64,000 bases of DNA from Vibrio neptunius (lineage in GTDB: Bacteria > Pseudomonadota > Gammaproteobacteria > Enterobacterales > Vibrionaceae): contig CP079859.1 of the NCBI GenBank assembly GCA_019339365.1, positions 248,001-312,000 of the forward strand. Reading direction: 5' to 3'. How positions within the stretch are numbered: position 1 is the stretch's first letter; every line of letters begins with the position of its first letter. Shown in pieces: positions 46,500 through 57,370 of the stretch. The notes beneath the pieces are model-generated. The model worked only from the letters and a program-made list of their open reading frames with translations, was not told the DNA's origin and did no database searches. Position numbers and translations under genes: made by a program.

Positions 46500-46698
46500 A
46501 ATGAAACCTTTACAAGTGGGGTAAACAGTAAACGGATCCAATGCTGTATGAAGAGAAAAGGGGCAAAGCAACTGTAGTCACCGAGATAGGCTCAGCGGTA
46601 GAAACGTCCAATCCATTTCATCAGACATATACAGCATTTAATCGTTTGCGCGGATTTTAAGGATCTTGAGTGAAATCTCAATGGTTTTGTGCAATTTT

Positions 46699-46712
46699 AG
46701 CAAACGTTTGCT
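46699..46712 (-). promoter_or_regulatory. PurR-like operator upstream of the purine permease
   Basis: AGCAAACGTTTGCT is a perfect 14-base palindrome matching the core of the PurR box (GCAAACGTTTGC). A weaker related sequence GCGCAAACGATTAA on the minus strand is near 46638-46651. Position in the 251-bp leader of a purine permease supports repression by PurR. Confidence 0.7.
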
Positions 46713-46750
46713 TTCGAAAATATAGGTCACTCAAATGCTAGATTCATTCA

Positions 46751-47635
46751 CTACTGAACGTAGAACCGAACCGGAACCGTCCAAGTTAAGGTCGCACCAC
46801 TGATTTCATCTGGTGGTAATGGCAATGGCATAGCACGGTAGACAAGATCCACCGCTTCTTTATCGAGCGATTCTGTTCCGCTACTGCGTACCAGTTTGAC
46901 GCCCAGTACCTGCCCCGCTCTATCCATAGTAAAAGTAATCAAGGGCACACCTTGTTTACGCATCCGCTTAGCGCGGCGCGGATACTGCTTATGCTGCTCA
47001 AGATGCAGCACCAGTTGCTGCTTCCAACTCATCTTAATTTGTTTGAGGTGCTGGCTAAATGCACCTGATACGCCTTGAACCTGCTTGTGTACCTTTTCAA
47101 CTTCAAGCTGTGGCGCGCTCTTTTTAATCTGAGCGACCGAAGCCTGTTGGCTGACTGAAGGTGTCTCGGCTTGCGGCGTTTCCAACTGTTTTTGAACCTG
47201 CGCGACAGGTTTGCTCTCTGCTGTCGTTTTTGGCTTCGTCTCTATTGGTTTTTCAGGCGTCGCAATCTCTGAAGAGCGCTGTGCTTCTTTAGCTATAATC
47301 GGAGATGGCTCCGGCACACTCTCGATCTCTTGTTGGATCTTCTGTTGTGGCTCAAGCGGCTCTGGGCGAGCCATTGATGCCTTAGAATCCATCGACTCAT
47401 TTTGCTCAGGACCCGAGTTTAACGCGGGCTTCTCAACATGTGGCGCCGCGACGGGGGCAACCAAAGCAACACTGACGGGAATCGCTGCTGGCGGCTGAAT
47501 AAGTTCAGCTTTAGGTTGGTACAAATAATAAACCGCGACAGCCAGATGAAAACCGACACTAATGATGATTCCAGGTAACAACCATGGGCCAAAGCTATCA
47601 TGCGCCGTGGATCTGCCTAACTGACTGCCTCTCAT
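46751..47635 (-). CDS. tonB: energy transducer TonB
   Basis: A 294-residue TonB. There is one N-terminal membrane anchor (LLPGIIISVGFHLAVAVYYL), a long Pro/Glu/Lys-rich periplasmic spacer (about residues 35-195) and the C-terminal domain QYPRRAKRMRKQGVPLITFT through AMPLPLPPDE. It couples the proton-motive force to outer-membrane receptors. Its start overlaps the exbD stop by 4 bases, giving an exbB-exbD-tonB operon dedicated to the adjacent haem/iron receptor. Confidence 0.92.
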   Translation of the reverse strand: MRGSQLGRSTAHDSFGPWLLPGIIISVGFHLAVAVYYLYQPKAELIQPPAAIPVSVALVAPVAAPHVEKPALNSGPEQNESMDSKASMARPEPLEPQQKIQQEIESVPEPSPIIAKEAQRSSEIATPEKPIETKPKTTAESKPVAQVQKQLETPQAETPSVSQQASVAQIKKSAPQLEVEKVHKQVQGVSGAFSQHLKQIKMSWKQQLVLHLEQHKQYPRRAKRMRKQGVPLITFTMDRAGQVLGVKLVRSSGTESLDKEAVDLVYRAMPLPLPPDEISGATLTWTVPVRFYVQ

Positions 47636-48054
47636 TTCTCTGGTTGTTCCAATCCGACCAGAGCGATCTGCGCATAACCTTCCGCGACCAACGCATTCAT
47701 CACTTTCATCAAGCTTTGGTAATCCAGTGCTTTATCAGCACGTAAATAGATCCGCTGCTCTTTATCAGGCAGTACTTGGGCTAGCGCTTGAGGCAGTTGT
47801 TCGAGAGTCACCGTACTCTCCTCGCCTAATGTCAGCGCCAGATCGGTGCTAACAGTCAAGTAAAACGGAGCCTTAGGTTGAGGTGTCGGTGCAGCCGAAG
47901 ACGTGGGTAAATCGACCGGTATATTGACCGTCGCCAGTGGTGCCGCGACCATTACAATGATCAGCAACACCAGCATGACATCAACAAACGGCGTGATGTT
48001 GATCTCATGATTGACCACCAACTCGTCCTGCTGCGAAGCAACTTTAAATCCCAT
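47632..48054 (-). CDS. exbD: TonB-system proton channel subunit ExbD
   Basis: A 140-residue ExbD with the membrane helix ITPFVDVMLVLLIIVMVAAP containing the critical aspartate, followed by a periplasmic domain (DKEQRIYLRADKALDYQSLM). The frame extends to 48090, but MGFKVASQQDELVVNHEINI at 48054 is the family N-terminus and avoids overlapping exbB. Confidence 0.92.
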   Translation of the reverse strand: MGFKVASQQDELVVNHEINITPFVDVMLVLLIIVMVAAPLATVNIPVDLPTSSAAPTPQPKAPFYLTVSTDLALTLGEESTVTLEQLPQALAQVLPDKEQRIYLRADKALDYQSLMKVMNALVAEGYAQIALVGLEQPEK

Positions 48055-48067
48055 CTCTATGCTCCGC

Positions 48068-48961
48068 TCAGGCTGCCAACTTTTTTCCATCGATAGAAAC
48101 GGGCTCTCTATCGAGATCTCGGCTCACCAGTACCATCAGCGCTGCAGAGATATCTGCCATAAGCGCGCGATACTGGCTGACACCGCGAGTAAAGTGGTTA
48201 TAAAGCACTACCGCAGGAATCGCGGCCACCAAACCAATCGCCGTTGCCAACAACGCTTCTGCAATCCCCGGCGCTACGACAGCTAATGTGGTGTTTTGAG
48301 ATTTGGCGATGCCGATAAAGGCATTCATGATCCCCCAAACGGTGCCAAATAGCCCGACAAAAGGGCCAACGGAACCCACTGTTGCCAGCACTCCGGTACC
48401 TCCAACCATCGCACTGCTTAAACCAGCCTGAACACGTTCAAGCCTGAGCTGTAAGCGCTCTTTGATACCGTCCTCATTATCTGCTCGGGCAGACAACGCC
48501 AGTTCTTTTTCTGTAGCTTCAATCAACGCCAGCCCAGCGCCTTCTGCACTGCCGCAGCGCAGCTTGCCTTCGACCAAGGTTTCAGAATCAAGCAATTCAT
48601 TAACAATATGACGCGCACGGCGACACGCTAGGTTCAACTGGATTTGCTTTGCGATACCGATCGCCCAAGTCACGCCTGAGGCCACCAGCAGTAAAATCAT
48701 CACCGCTTTGACCACCCAGTCAGCCGATTGATACATGCCATAGGGGGACATGTCGTGTTGAGCAGTAGCGGCGACCAAATCCGGTGGCGACATGTTGTCG
48801 CTCACCGGTGCAGGAAGCGCAGAGATTTCAGCCTTCTCTACGATGGTCGCACTTTCCTGCATAACGGGTTGTGACCCGGTTTCTGACGTTGTTTCAGCCC
48901 AGCTGAATGGGGCCGCTAAAAAAAAGCAAATAATCAGTAGTGATCTGGATAAGCATTCCAT
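48068..48961 (-). CDS. exbB: TonB-system proton channel subunit ExbB, with signal peptide
   Basis: A MotA/TolQ/ExbB-type protein of 297 residues. The start at 48961 gives a signal-like segment (SRSLLIICFFLAAPFSWA), then a periplasmic region of about 70 residues, followed by the first membrane helix (AVMILLLVASGVTWAIGIAK) and the conserved GGTGVLATVGSVGPFVGLFG and AIGLVAAIPAVVLYNHF. ExbB proteins with such an N-terminal extension occur in dedicated TonB systems. exbD follows after 13 bases. Confidence 0.9.
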   Translation of the reverse strand: MECLSRSLLIICFFLAAPFSWAETTSETGSQPVMQESATIVEKAEISALPAPVSDNMSPPDLVAATAQHDMSPYGMYQSADWVVKAVMILLLVASGVTWAIGIAKQIQLNLACRRARHIVNELLDSETLVEGKLRCGSAEGAGLALIEATEKELALSARADNEDGIKERLQLRLERVQAGLSSAMVGGTGVLATVGSVGPFVGLFGTVWGIMNAFIGIAKSQNTTLAVVAPGIAEALLATAIGLVAAIPAVVLYNHFTRGVSQYRALMADISAALMVLVSRDLDREPVSIDGKKLAA

Positions 48962-49103
48962 TGTTTTACTCACATTCGGTTTATCTGTGCGCACTATGCC
49001 TAGCCAAACACGTGCACCTCTATCAGTAACACCGAACCACAATGAAAAATCCGTAAAAGTTTTTTAATTATTTTTTGAAAAAACAATAAGCCATTGATTA
49101 TTT

Positions 49104-50582
49104 TCAGAATCTTTTTTCTAGTTTTAGACTGTATTGATGCTGCTTGTAACTGTATGCCCAATCTACATTACTCTTGGTCTGATTGGCTTTGACTTCGATG
49201 AGCGGTTGAAATCCGGCAAACAGCTCTGGCAGCGTCACCTCTAAGGTATAATTTTGCTCAGTATCGTCGCGCCGCTCACCGAGCACCGCATTGAAGTCAC
49301 CATAAATACGTTGCCTCAGCGAAGCGAATAAGGCCACATCAGTGTTCAGCGATATGAAGGTTTTATTCACACCCAATCGACCTCCCCACAAATCGTATTC
49401 ATGTACAGCCTGTCGGTTTTGTTTCAATGTCCAATCTAAGCCACCAAACAATAGCCACTCATCGGGTAACTGATGCCAATAGGTGCCAAAGACCGACCAT
49501 TGCCAGTCGGACTGGTAAGCAAAGGTTTGATTACGATAATCGAGATATTCACCTTTTACTTCAAATTTGATGGCAGAAGTCTGACCAAGATTAGCAAACC
49601 AATCCGCCTTGAAACCGCCCGAAGCAAACAGAGCCTGATTCGCTAAGGCGCGATACTCGAACTGCGGCGCAATACTGATCTGATGTTTGGCGGTCTGATA
49701 ACTGTAGCCAAAGGTCACATTTAAGGTCTGCTCGTTATGTTCTTTGTGGTTTTGGTAATTGGTGCCATAGGCAAAGCTGCGTAGCTGCAAGCCATGATGA
49801 CCACTCAGCGAGAAGCGTCGATTTAAACTGGCGTCGTAGTCAACACCATAGGCAGATTTAACCTTGGGAGCACTGCGCTCTAAAAAGCACTGACCATTGG
49901 TGAAATACACTAGGCATTCATAATGTTTCGAGGACAAATTCAGGTTGTCATTGTAGGTCGGCCCAAAGGAAAACGCGCCTTGCCAATCATCACGATACTC
50001 CAGTGCACTAACGAAGCTTTCTACCGTATTCCGGACTCCCGCCGCTCTTGGGTTATCAGCAGGCAAGCGGTTGAGGATCTCATTAAACAACGACAAAGAA
50101 GCACTGTTTTCTCTGTCTTCAAACCAGACGCGAGCTAACTCCAGTTCTGCGGGCAAAAAGTTTTCCTGCATCTCAAGTAATGTCGTGTAGTGCGTTTCTG
50201 CCCGATCATAATCACGCGCATTGCGTGCCAGTGCCCCCGATGCGTAGTGCACCAGCATAGGATCGAAATCCGCCAACGCCATATACCTTTGCAGCAGATT
50301 ATCTGCCAGTGCCCATTGACGTTGCCTGACCGCGAGATGCAATGCCGGTCCAAGCTCATTAGCGGTATTCTCTACACTCGACTCAGTGCTTGACGCAGAC
50401 TGTTCGGCTAGGCGTTCTTTTTCCAGTTCTTCTTCGAGAAGAGCATTTTCGTTCTGACGGGAAGATAACGCGTCACGTTGCTGGATACGTAAGTCGGTAT
50501 CCTGATCCGCATAAGAGCAAGAGGAGTAAATCGCGCTCACCATAAACAGTGAGCCAAGAATAAAGTTACGGTCGACTTTCAT
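49104..50582 (-). CDS. Slam-type outer-membrane translocon (surface lipoprotein assembly modifier, DUF560)
   Basis: A 492-residue outer-membrane protein. After a signal peptide (GSLFMVSAIYSSCSYA) and a Glu-rich coiled stretch come TPR-like helices (LARNARDYDRAETHYTTLLE), then from about residue 215 a 14-strand-type beta-barrel beginning FSFGPTYNDNLNLSS and ending in Phe (SLKLEKRF). This is the Slam layout. Slams export TbpB-like or hemophilin proteins; the substrate is almost certainly the preceding gene product. The family, also called type XI secretion, is known from Neisseria, Acinetobacter and Xenorhabdus. Confidence 0.85.
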   Translation of the reverse strand: MKVDRNFILGSLFMVSAIYSSCSYADQDTDLRIQQRDALSSRQNENALLEEELEKERLAEQSASSTESSVENTANELGPALHLAVRQRQWALADNLLQRYMALADFDPMLVHYASGALARNARDYDRAETHYTTLLEMQENFLPAELELARVWFEDRENSASLSLFNEILNRLPADNPRAAGVRNTVESFVSALEYRDDWQGAFSFGPTYNDNLNLSSKHYECLVYFTNGQCFLERSAPKVKSAYGVDYDASLNRRFSLSGHHGLQLRSFAYGTNYQNHKEHNEQTLNVTFGYSYQTAKHQISIAPQFEYRALANQALFASGGFKADWFANLGQTSAIKFEVKGEYLDYRNQTFAYQSDWQWSVFGTYWHQLPDEWLLFGGLDWTLKQNRQAVHEYDLWGGRLGVNKTFISLNTDVALFASLRQRIYGDFNAVLGERRDDTEQNYTLEVTLPELFAGFQPLIEVKANQTKSNVDWAYSYKQHQYSLKLEKRF

Positions 50583-50607
50583 TGATGTTTTTCAATCGGA
50601 GAAAAAA

Positions 50608-50630
50608 TGGGAGCAAGTCACTTGCTCCCC
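50608..50630 (-). terminator. hairpin between the hemophilin-like gene and slam
   Basis: On the minus strand GGGAGCAAG, loop TGA and CTTGCTCCC followed by ATTTTTT. It lies in the 72-bp gap and could make most transcripts end after the secreted protein, so that it is produced in excess of Slam. Confidence 0.7.
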
Positions 50631-50654
50631 AAAAGAGAAAGACAAAAACAAAAA

Positions 50655-51356
50655 TTAGTTTTTGCTACCGCCAAAGGCAGTATTGAGCGTGCTGTCGCCA
50701 GCAAACTTAGCAAAGCCTGCTAGAAAAGCGGCATCCGCGCCAAAGAAGTGGCCCTGAGAGTGACCGATAGACATGCCATTCGCCACCGCTGTTCCAGAGA
50801 ATTCTGCTGTAGAGGCATTAATAGCGTTGTTGTACAGATTGATCGCCAAATTGCTGTTTGAAAGAGCACCGTTAAGTGTTTGAGCACCAAAGTCCGCCGT
50901 GAACTGGCCGCTCAACGTCGCGCCATTATTGATGCCAGCGACTGTATAGGTCGCTGAACCAGAGGTAGGTACCGTCGTGCCTGTGTCATTGCCCACGTAG
51001 TACACTGCACGATCCACAGCTTGACCATTTTCAGTACCTGAAGACCATTCACCAAACCAGATATCTTGACCCGCAACCTGAGAGAAAACGTATTTAGAGT
51101 TGTTGTGGTCACTGCCAGAGGTATACACATCACCATTTTGGCTAGCAAAAACAGTTAAACCATCAAAGTCGACCTTCTTGCCACCTGTGCTACCAATACC
51201 TGCTTTACCTTTAGAGTGGATAAACGGAACCCAGACTTCAGATTCACCCACCTGACGCTGTGAACCATCACTGATGGCACCATCAAAACCAGCATGTGCC
51301 AGTGAGCTTAGGCCAAGCATGGCCGCTGAAATCCATGAAAGTTGTACGATTTTCAT
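50655..51356 (-). CDS. hemophilin-like Slam-dependent secreted haem-binding protein
   Basis: A 233-residue protein with a signal peptide cleaved after SSLAHA and no lipobox cysteine, so it is secreted and not lipid-anchored. The C-terminal half shows the TbpB-like barrel pattern LSGQFTADFGAQTLNGALSN and GHFFGADAAFLAGFAKFAGD, as in HphA/HpuA-type proteins. It is placed between its likely receptor and its likely exporter. Haem as ligand is inferred from the hemophilin family; another iron carrier is possible. No heme-coordinating residue can be assigned by eye. Confidence 0.75.
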   Translation of the reverse strand: MKIVQLSWISAAMLGLSSLAHAGFDGAISDGSQRQVGESEVWVPFIHSKGKAGIGSTGGKKVDFDGLTVFASQNGDVYTSGSDHNNSKYVFSQVAGQDIWFGEWSSGTENGQAVDRAVYYVGNDTGTTVPTSGSATYTVAGINNGATLSGQFTADFGAQTLNGALSNSNLAINLYNNAINASTAEFSGTAVANGMSIGHSQGHFFGADAAFLAGFAKFAGDSTLNTAFGGSKN

Positions 51357-51474
51357 TATTCAATCCTTATAGGCTATATGTTGTCATCTGCTGCTCAGAC
51401 GTTGCTATCCGCTGTCTTCAACAGCTTCATTCCATACACCGGATGAAACAGAGGAACCCGTAAATAAGCATGAA

Positions 51475-51502
51475 AAAACCGCAGTCTTAGCTGCGGCTTT
51501 TT
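51475..51502. terminator. terminator after the TonB-dependent receptor
   Basis: CCGCAG, loop TCTTAG and CTGCGG with T or A runs on both sides (51479-51501). It lies 9 bases beyond the receptor stop and separates it from the hemophilin-like gene, which must have another promoter or rely on read-through. Confidence 0.8.
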
Positions 51503-51510
51503 GATTGAAG

Positions 51511-54500
51511 TTAGAATCGGCTGGTCAGTTTGACGCTGATGGTTCGCCCCGGTGCAGGAATCCCAGTCACGGCTCCAGGTTCGAGATAGTACATATCGGT
51601 TAGGTTACTGCCCCGTACTTCAAACTGAAGGTGTTCGTTGTAGGCGTAACCAATATATGCATCCACAGTGGTTACATGATCGCGTTGAACATAGTCTTCT
51701 GAATGACTGTCTGCCGCATAATAGGTGCGAGTTCCAGCAATCCACTTCTTGTTAAAGAATCGTGCCCCAAAGTGAACACTACCACTGATTTCAGGGGGGA
51801 TTTTATTGGCAAGATAACTCGTATCGCTAAAGCCACCACGTCGACATTGTTTATACTCCGCGGAGCCCGTGCTAGCAATGTCCGCCATAAAACGCTGCGT
51901 GGCGGCACTTTCATCACACACTTCGTATTCTAGATTGTAGGCAACGGATAAATCACCAAAATAATCGCCATCGTCATAATCCAGCTGCAACTCTAAGCCA
52001 CTGGTACTCAATTTCTCTAAGTTAGTAAAGCTGGTTGTATTTAGTGACGTATTTCTGTCCATCACATCTTCAATCACCTGATCAAAGTAGGTCAGTTTGA
52101 TATTGGCGTGCTCGAAATAGTAGACATAGCCCAGCTCCCAGAGTTTGGAACGCTCGGAGTTAAGTGGCGATGACACCGATGGCACCGCCGAAAAGCCCAC
52201 CGTACTTTCAAACATGCTAGGAAAACGCAATGATTCGGCGTAGCGAATATAACTGCGGCTGTCTTCGGTCATTAACCAAGTTAGAGAAGCCGATGGCATC
52301 CAACCGCTGTCACTTGATTCGGTATTGGTATAGGTACTGGCAGAGGAAGCACTGATGGATTGTGCGGAGCAACTGCCCGCCACATAGTTAGGGTCGTTGG
52401 CAGCGGTAATACAGCCATTGTCTGATGCACTGTAGTTATTCTGCCCATCATGGCGCCACTCTGACTCAATATCTTCCACATAAGATGTGTGTTTGGCAGC
52501 GTCAGCGACTCCCTGAGCTACTAGCGCATCCTGCTCAATAACTTTGGCAGCTAACTGTGTCTGCACAACGGGAATAAGGAAAGGGGGGACATTGTTTATT
52601 GCCTGCCTTAAATCCGCAATCTCTTCGTTTAAAGGGGTATTCTCATTTCTGATGCTACTTTCAATACCAGATAAATATTCCGCACGATTCTCCTCAGTAA
52701 TCGGCACATTCATCTGGTAAGAAAGCTTATAGCCTTCACTGCCATATTGAGATAACGCTTGAGTATCGCCCGCTGCCAAGCGATTTTTGACATAGTTATC
52801 GACGGTTTTGTAGTAGCCATAACGAACACCCGCGTTAAAGATCAACGACTCCGTAGCCCGCCACTCAATATTGGCGCTGCCATTGTATTCCGTTCGCTCC
52901 CCGCTCGCGCTTGTTCAAACTCCTCAATCACAGCGTTCAAGTCGCCTTTAGGTGCCAGCTCATGGAATTGGTAGTTACCAGAGAGAGTGAAATCAACATC
53001 GTTACCAAGCCGCATTTTGTTGCTGACACTCAAGCCATAGCGATCTTCTTCAGAGTTTATGCGTGCTGTGTTTTTAATAATTGTCGAGCCATCTGTCAGG
53101 CTGTTGGGGGAACCGGATCCCGAATTTGAACTAACATCGGACAAAGTCATCCACAGGTTGGATTTAAAATCGATATAGGGATTATCAGGCTTAGAACGCA
53201 GTTTGAGATTGTAGGCTTGCAGTCTGGTCTCATTTAACGGCCATTGAGCCACGCCAGACATATACCTCGTCTCAGCGCGATCGGCGAGAATTTCACCATG
53301 AACACTCTGGGTATAACGAGCCCCAAACTCGACCTTAGTGTCGTAGTTTAGCTTAAAGGCAAACTTACCTAAAAAGGACTCCATTTTGGAGGAAGTATTC
53401 GGTACCTCTTCACCGGGGTGGTAGACCAAAGCCAAATGCTCTGGTTGAATAAACAACCTGCGGTTTTCGATTTCCTGAGATTCATCGCCATCCCAAGGCT
53501 GTTGATAGAATCCCGCGTCATTCTTGCCCGAAAAATAGTTACCGCGATTACGATAAGCGTAAGCCGCGAGCCATTCCACTTTTGGCCCAATGCCCGAGAC
53601 AGCCAGTCGATAGGCAGTATCTTCACCGTTTAACGGATTATCATCCTGACGCTTATCCGGATTTATCACCAGAGCAGGATCCGTATAAATCAAATCTTGA
53701 GCCGGGTTTTCTAGATTGGCATATTCTGGAATGGTGCTAACGTCTTGTCCTGTATATAGCCTCGGCTCTTCTGGTGCCGTTGAATTACTGCTGCTTTCGA
53801 CAATAAATTCCATACCAAACGTCTCGCCGGGTTGGACGATATCTCGTGGAGATAACGTCGTGATTTCCACCGCTCCACCCACTGAGGTATTCACGTCTGG
53901 GTTGATTTGAGCACCTTTATGAACTGTCATGCCACCAATCAAGTTCGGGTCGAGAAAACTCCGGTTAGACGCCCCGCGATAACCGTTGTTCACCGTAATC
54001 GCCTGCTCAGTACCGTCAATAATCACAGGGACGCGTCCCGGCCCCTGAATGCCGCGAATGTTCGGGTCAATACCACCGCCATTACGCGCATCGCCACTGT
54101 GCACGTTGGCCATCCCTTTGAAGATGTCCGAAGCGTCCGCCCCTTTGAAGCGCTCAAGTTCTTCCTTGCCACGGTATTCAGTCGCAGTGTCTCTATCGTA
54201 GACATTGGCTTCCCCCGCTTCATCGCGGCTTATGCCACCATCAAGACTGGTCCCGACCTGAATCGCATCCAGCGACCATTCATCACCACCGTCCACTAGA
54301 TACGAGCCATCAACCTGCTTTTGCGCACTGAGTCCGGCATCCGCCAGTAAAATACGAAACGCGTCGTCTGGTTGATAATCTCCCTGTAAACCCAAGCTGT
54401 ATTGACCCTGACTCAGGCTAGCGTCAATCGAATACTCAATACCTGCCTGAAGCGCAAACTGATTCAGTACGCTATCTAAGTCGCCTGCGGATATATCGAA

Positions 54501-54608
54501 ATTCTGTGCCTGAGCAGATAGCGCCACAATCGGCAATGCTAGACAAGCCAAGCCGAGTTGAGTACGAATTGTCATTGACAAAAGGTTCGAGGTGAAAGGA
54601 GACGGCAC
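51511..54608 (-). CDS. TonB-dependent outer-membrane receptor with STN signalling domain, frame broken
   Basis: A receptor of about 1031 residues. It has a signal peptide (LGLACLALPIVALSAQAQ), an STN domain (FDISAGDLDSVLNQFALQAG to DGSYLV) as in FecA, a TonB-box-like DAIQV, the plug (DPNIRGIQGPGRVPVIIDGT) and a barrel ending TISVKLTSRF. The GTG at 54608 is chosen because AAGGA precedes it. The frame is lost near 52899-52902 (four G on the coding strand); one added base restores ERTEYNGSANIEW into the second part. The STN domain and the adjacent fecIR genes imply ligand-induced signalling. The ligand is probably haem delivered by the hemophilin-like protein. Confidence 0.85.
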
Positions 54609-54706
54609 GTTTATGTCCTTATTCGCTGGGTTAACTAGTGATTACACCGAGCGAATGAGTCAAAGCCTCAATCGATAAGAGAAAAATTATGCAAGTTGTC
54701 AGTCAC

Positions 54707-55651
54707 TCATGCACTTTTGCTGGAAATACTGACCCAAAAACGAGTACGGAAGTGCACTTCAATAGGCAACAGCTGGCGCAGGTTTTCCAGTGTTTGGTCA
54801 GTATCTCGAATCGAATACACGCCGGAGATACGCAACGCTGACAACTCAGGGGATACCTTGATCACGCCGCGGCGATAACGGGACAGCTCAGTAATAAATT
54901 CCGGTAGCGGCGTATCGTGGGCAAGGATTTTTTCTTCTAACCACAGCGCATCCGTGGCGAGCAAGCTCTGTTTTCGGCCTTGATGGTAAGCGCTAAACTC
55001 GCTTTTCTCCCCAGCGAGCAGATGCTGGCCTTGTGCCTGTCGCTGAGACTTCGCGATGACTTCGCCTTCGAACACACTGACCCGCGTCTGTTCAGATTCA
55101 AGGCGAACACTGAACTTAGTCCCGATCGGCGTCACGCTGCCCTGTGGAGTGATAACATGGAAAGGCGTCAGGTGATGGCCAGTGGTGAGCATAATTTCAC
55201 CTTCCATCAGGCGGATAATTCTCTGATGCTGATTGAAGTCGACACGCATACGACTGGCAGTATTGAGCACCACCACGGTACCATCTGATAACCTTACCGG
55301 CTTTACTTCTCCTGTGGCAGACGCATATTCTGTTTCACCCTGTAGCATGGCAGCATCACTAGAAAGCACCAAACTCATAGTGGCTAGAGAAACGCTTCCC
55401 CAAATCAACACTTGTCTGCGTGACACGCGTTGACGATAGGTTCCTAGAACCTTACTCCCCGAATGCGGATCCGGCAGTGAGGTCAGTTTTTGCTGTAACG
55501 ACTCCATTTGCCGCCAAGCATAATCATTATCCGGGTGACGAGTACGCCAAAGATCCAATGCACGCTTATCCTGCTCGGTCACATCATCAGACCACATGCG
55601 TGCCATCCATAAAGACGCCTGTTCAATTGATTTACGAGATACACGCTCCAT
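54707..55651 (-). CDS. fecR: FecR-family anti-sigma/signal transducer
   Basis: A 314-residue FecR-type protein. The N-terminal cytoplasmic region (SIEQASLWMARMWSDDVTEQ) binds the sigma factor, one membrane helix follows (VLIWGSVSLATMSLVLSS), and the periplasmic FecR domain contains VRLSDGTVVVLNTASRMRVD and RLMEGEIMLTT. The start is placed at 55651 (MERVSRKSIEQ), 2 bases after the fecI stop. It relays receptor occupancy from the STN domain to FecI. Confidence 0.9.
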   Translation of the reverse strand: MERVSRKSIEQASLWMARMWSDDVTEQDKRALDLWRTRHPDNDYAWRQMESLQQKLTSLPDPHSGSKVLGTYRQRVSRRQVLIWGSVSLATMSLVLSSDAAMLQGETEYASATGEVKPVRLSDGTVVVLNTASRMRVDFNQHQRIIRLMEGEIMLTTGHHLTPFHVITPQGSVTPIGTKFSVRLESEQTRVSVFEGEVIAKSQRQAQGQHLLAGEKSEFSAYHQGRKQSLLATDALWLEEKILAHDTPLPEFITELSRYRRGVIKVSPELSALRISGVYSIRDTDQTLENLRQLLPIEVHFRTRFWVSISSKSA

Positions 55652-55653
55652 GC

Positions 55654-56172
55654 TCAGTAATAACCTTCCATGGCAACCAGCATGCAACCTTGCAACGCTT
55701 TGGCGACATACTTTTCCACTGAAGACACCGACACGTCCAGACGCTGAGCAATTTCCTTATAACTCAAGCCTTCCATCTGCCTCAGGACCAAAGCCTGACG
55801 GACTTTAAATGGCAATTTATGCAACATCGCATCAATCTCCACCAGCACTTCCACCATCATGGTCTGAGTTTCCGGCGATGAGATCACATCCTCAGGCTGC
55901 TGTTCGAGCAGCTCTAAATAGGCTGTTTCAATCCGGCGGCGGCGATAGAGGTCAATCACTAAACCTTTCGCAATATGTGTCAGGTAACGACGGGAATCTT
56001 TACGTTCGGGCAATTTACCACTAACAAGAAGGCGCAAATACGTGTCCTGAACCAGATCAGCACTGACTTGAGGGCAGCTCAATCTCCGCTGAATAAACAA
56101 CGAAAGCCAGCCATGATGCTCTCGATACATGCTGTCCACTTCGTTGATATCCACAGGGCTGATGGCCGTCAT
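55654..56172 (-). CDS. fecI: FecI-type ECF sigma factor
   Basis: A 172-residue extracytoplasmic-function sigma factor. Region 2 includes VSADLVQDTYLRLLVSGKL and TKAKGLVIDLYRRRR-like sequence (AKGLVIDLYRRRRIETAYLE); region 4 has LRQMEGLSYKEIAQRLDVSV. It would activate the receptor promoter when FecR is signalled. A Fur-box-like sequence lies 38 bases upstream, so iron controls the whole module. Confidence 0.9.
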   Translation of the reverse strand: MTAISPVDINEVDSMYREHHGWLSLFIQRRLSCPQVSADLVQDTYLRLLVSGKLPERKDSRRYLTHIAKGLVIDLYRRRRIETAYLELLEQQPEDVISSPETQTMMVEVLVEIDAMLHKLPFKVRQALVLRQMEGLSYKEIAQRLDVSVSSVEKYVAKALQGCMLVAMEGYY

Positions 56173-56209
56173 AATTTGCCACTCCTTCTTTCAGTTGCAT
56201 AAGATCACA

Positions 56210-56228
56210 AATGAAAATAATTATCATT
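56210..56228 (-). promoter_or_regulatory. Fur box upstream of fecI
   Basis: AATGAAAATAATTATCATT is a 9-1-9 inverted repeat differing at one position from AATGATAAT-n-ATTATCATT. It lies in the fecI promoter region. Confidence 0.78.
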
Positions 56229-57255
<1,027 letters not shown>

Positions 57256-57274
57256 ACAAGCTGTTTCTCAAGAA

Positions 57275-57325
57275 ATACAGTCTCTGCATACTCTGAACTA
57301 GACACTGGGAACACAGAGACTGTAT
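57275..57325 (+). terminator. long stem-loop between gmk and rpoZ
   Basis: ATACAGTCTCTG (57275-57286) pairs with CAGAGACTGTAT (57314-57325) across a 27-base loop, followed by ACTTTCTC. It may be an attenuating hairpin; the T run is weak. Confidence 0.5.
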
Positions 57326-57370
57326 ACTTTCTCGTCATACAAAATTTTAGTTAACTAATTTGGAGTCCTC

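Noticed and set aside
50655..51356. Surface lipoprotein (TbpB type) instead of a secreted hemophilin
   Set aside because: The signal peptide ends in AHA-G with no cysteine at or near the cleavage site, so no lipobox is present.
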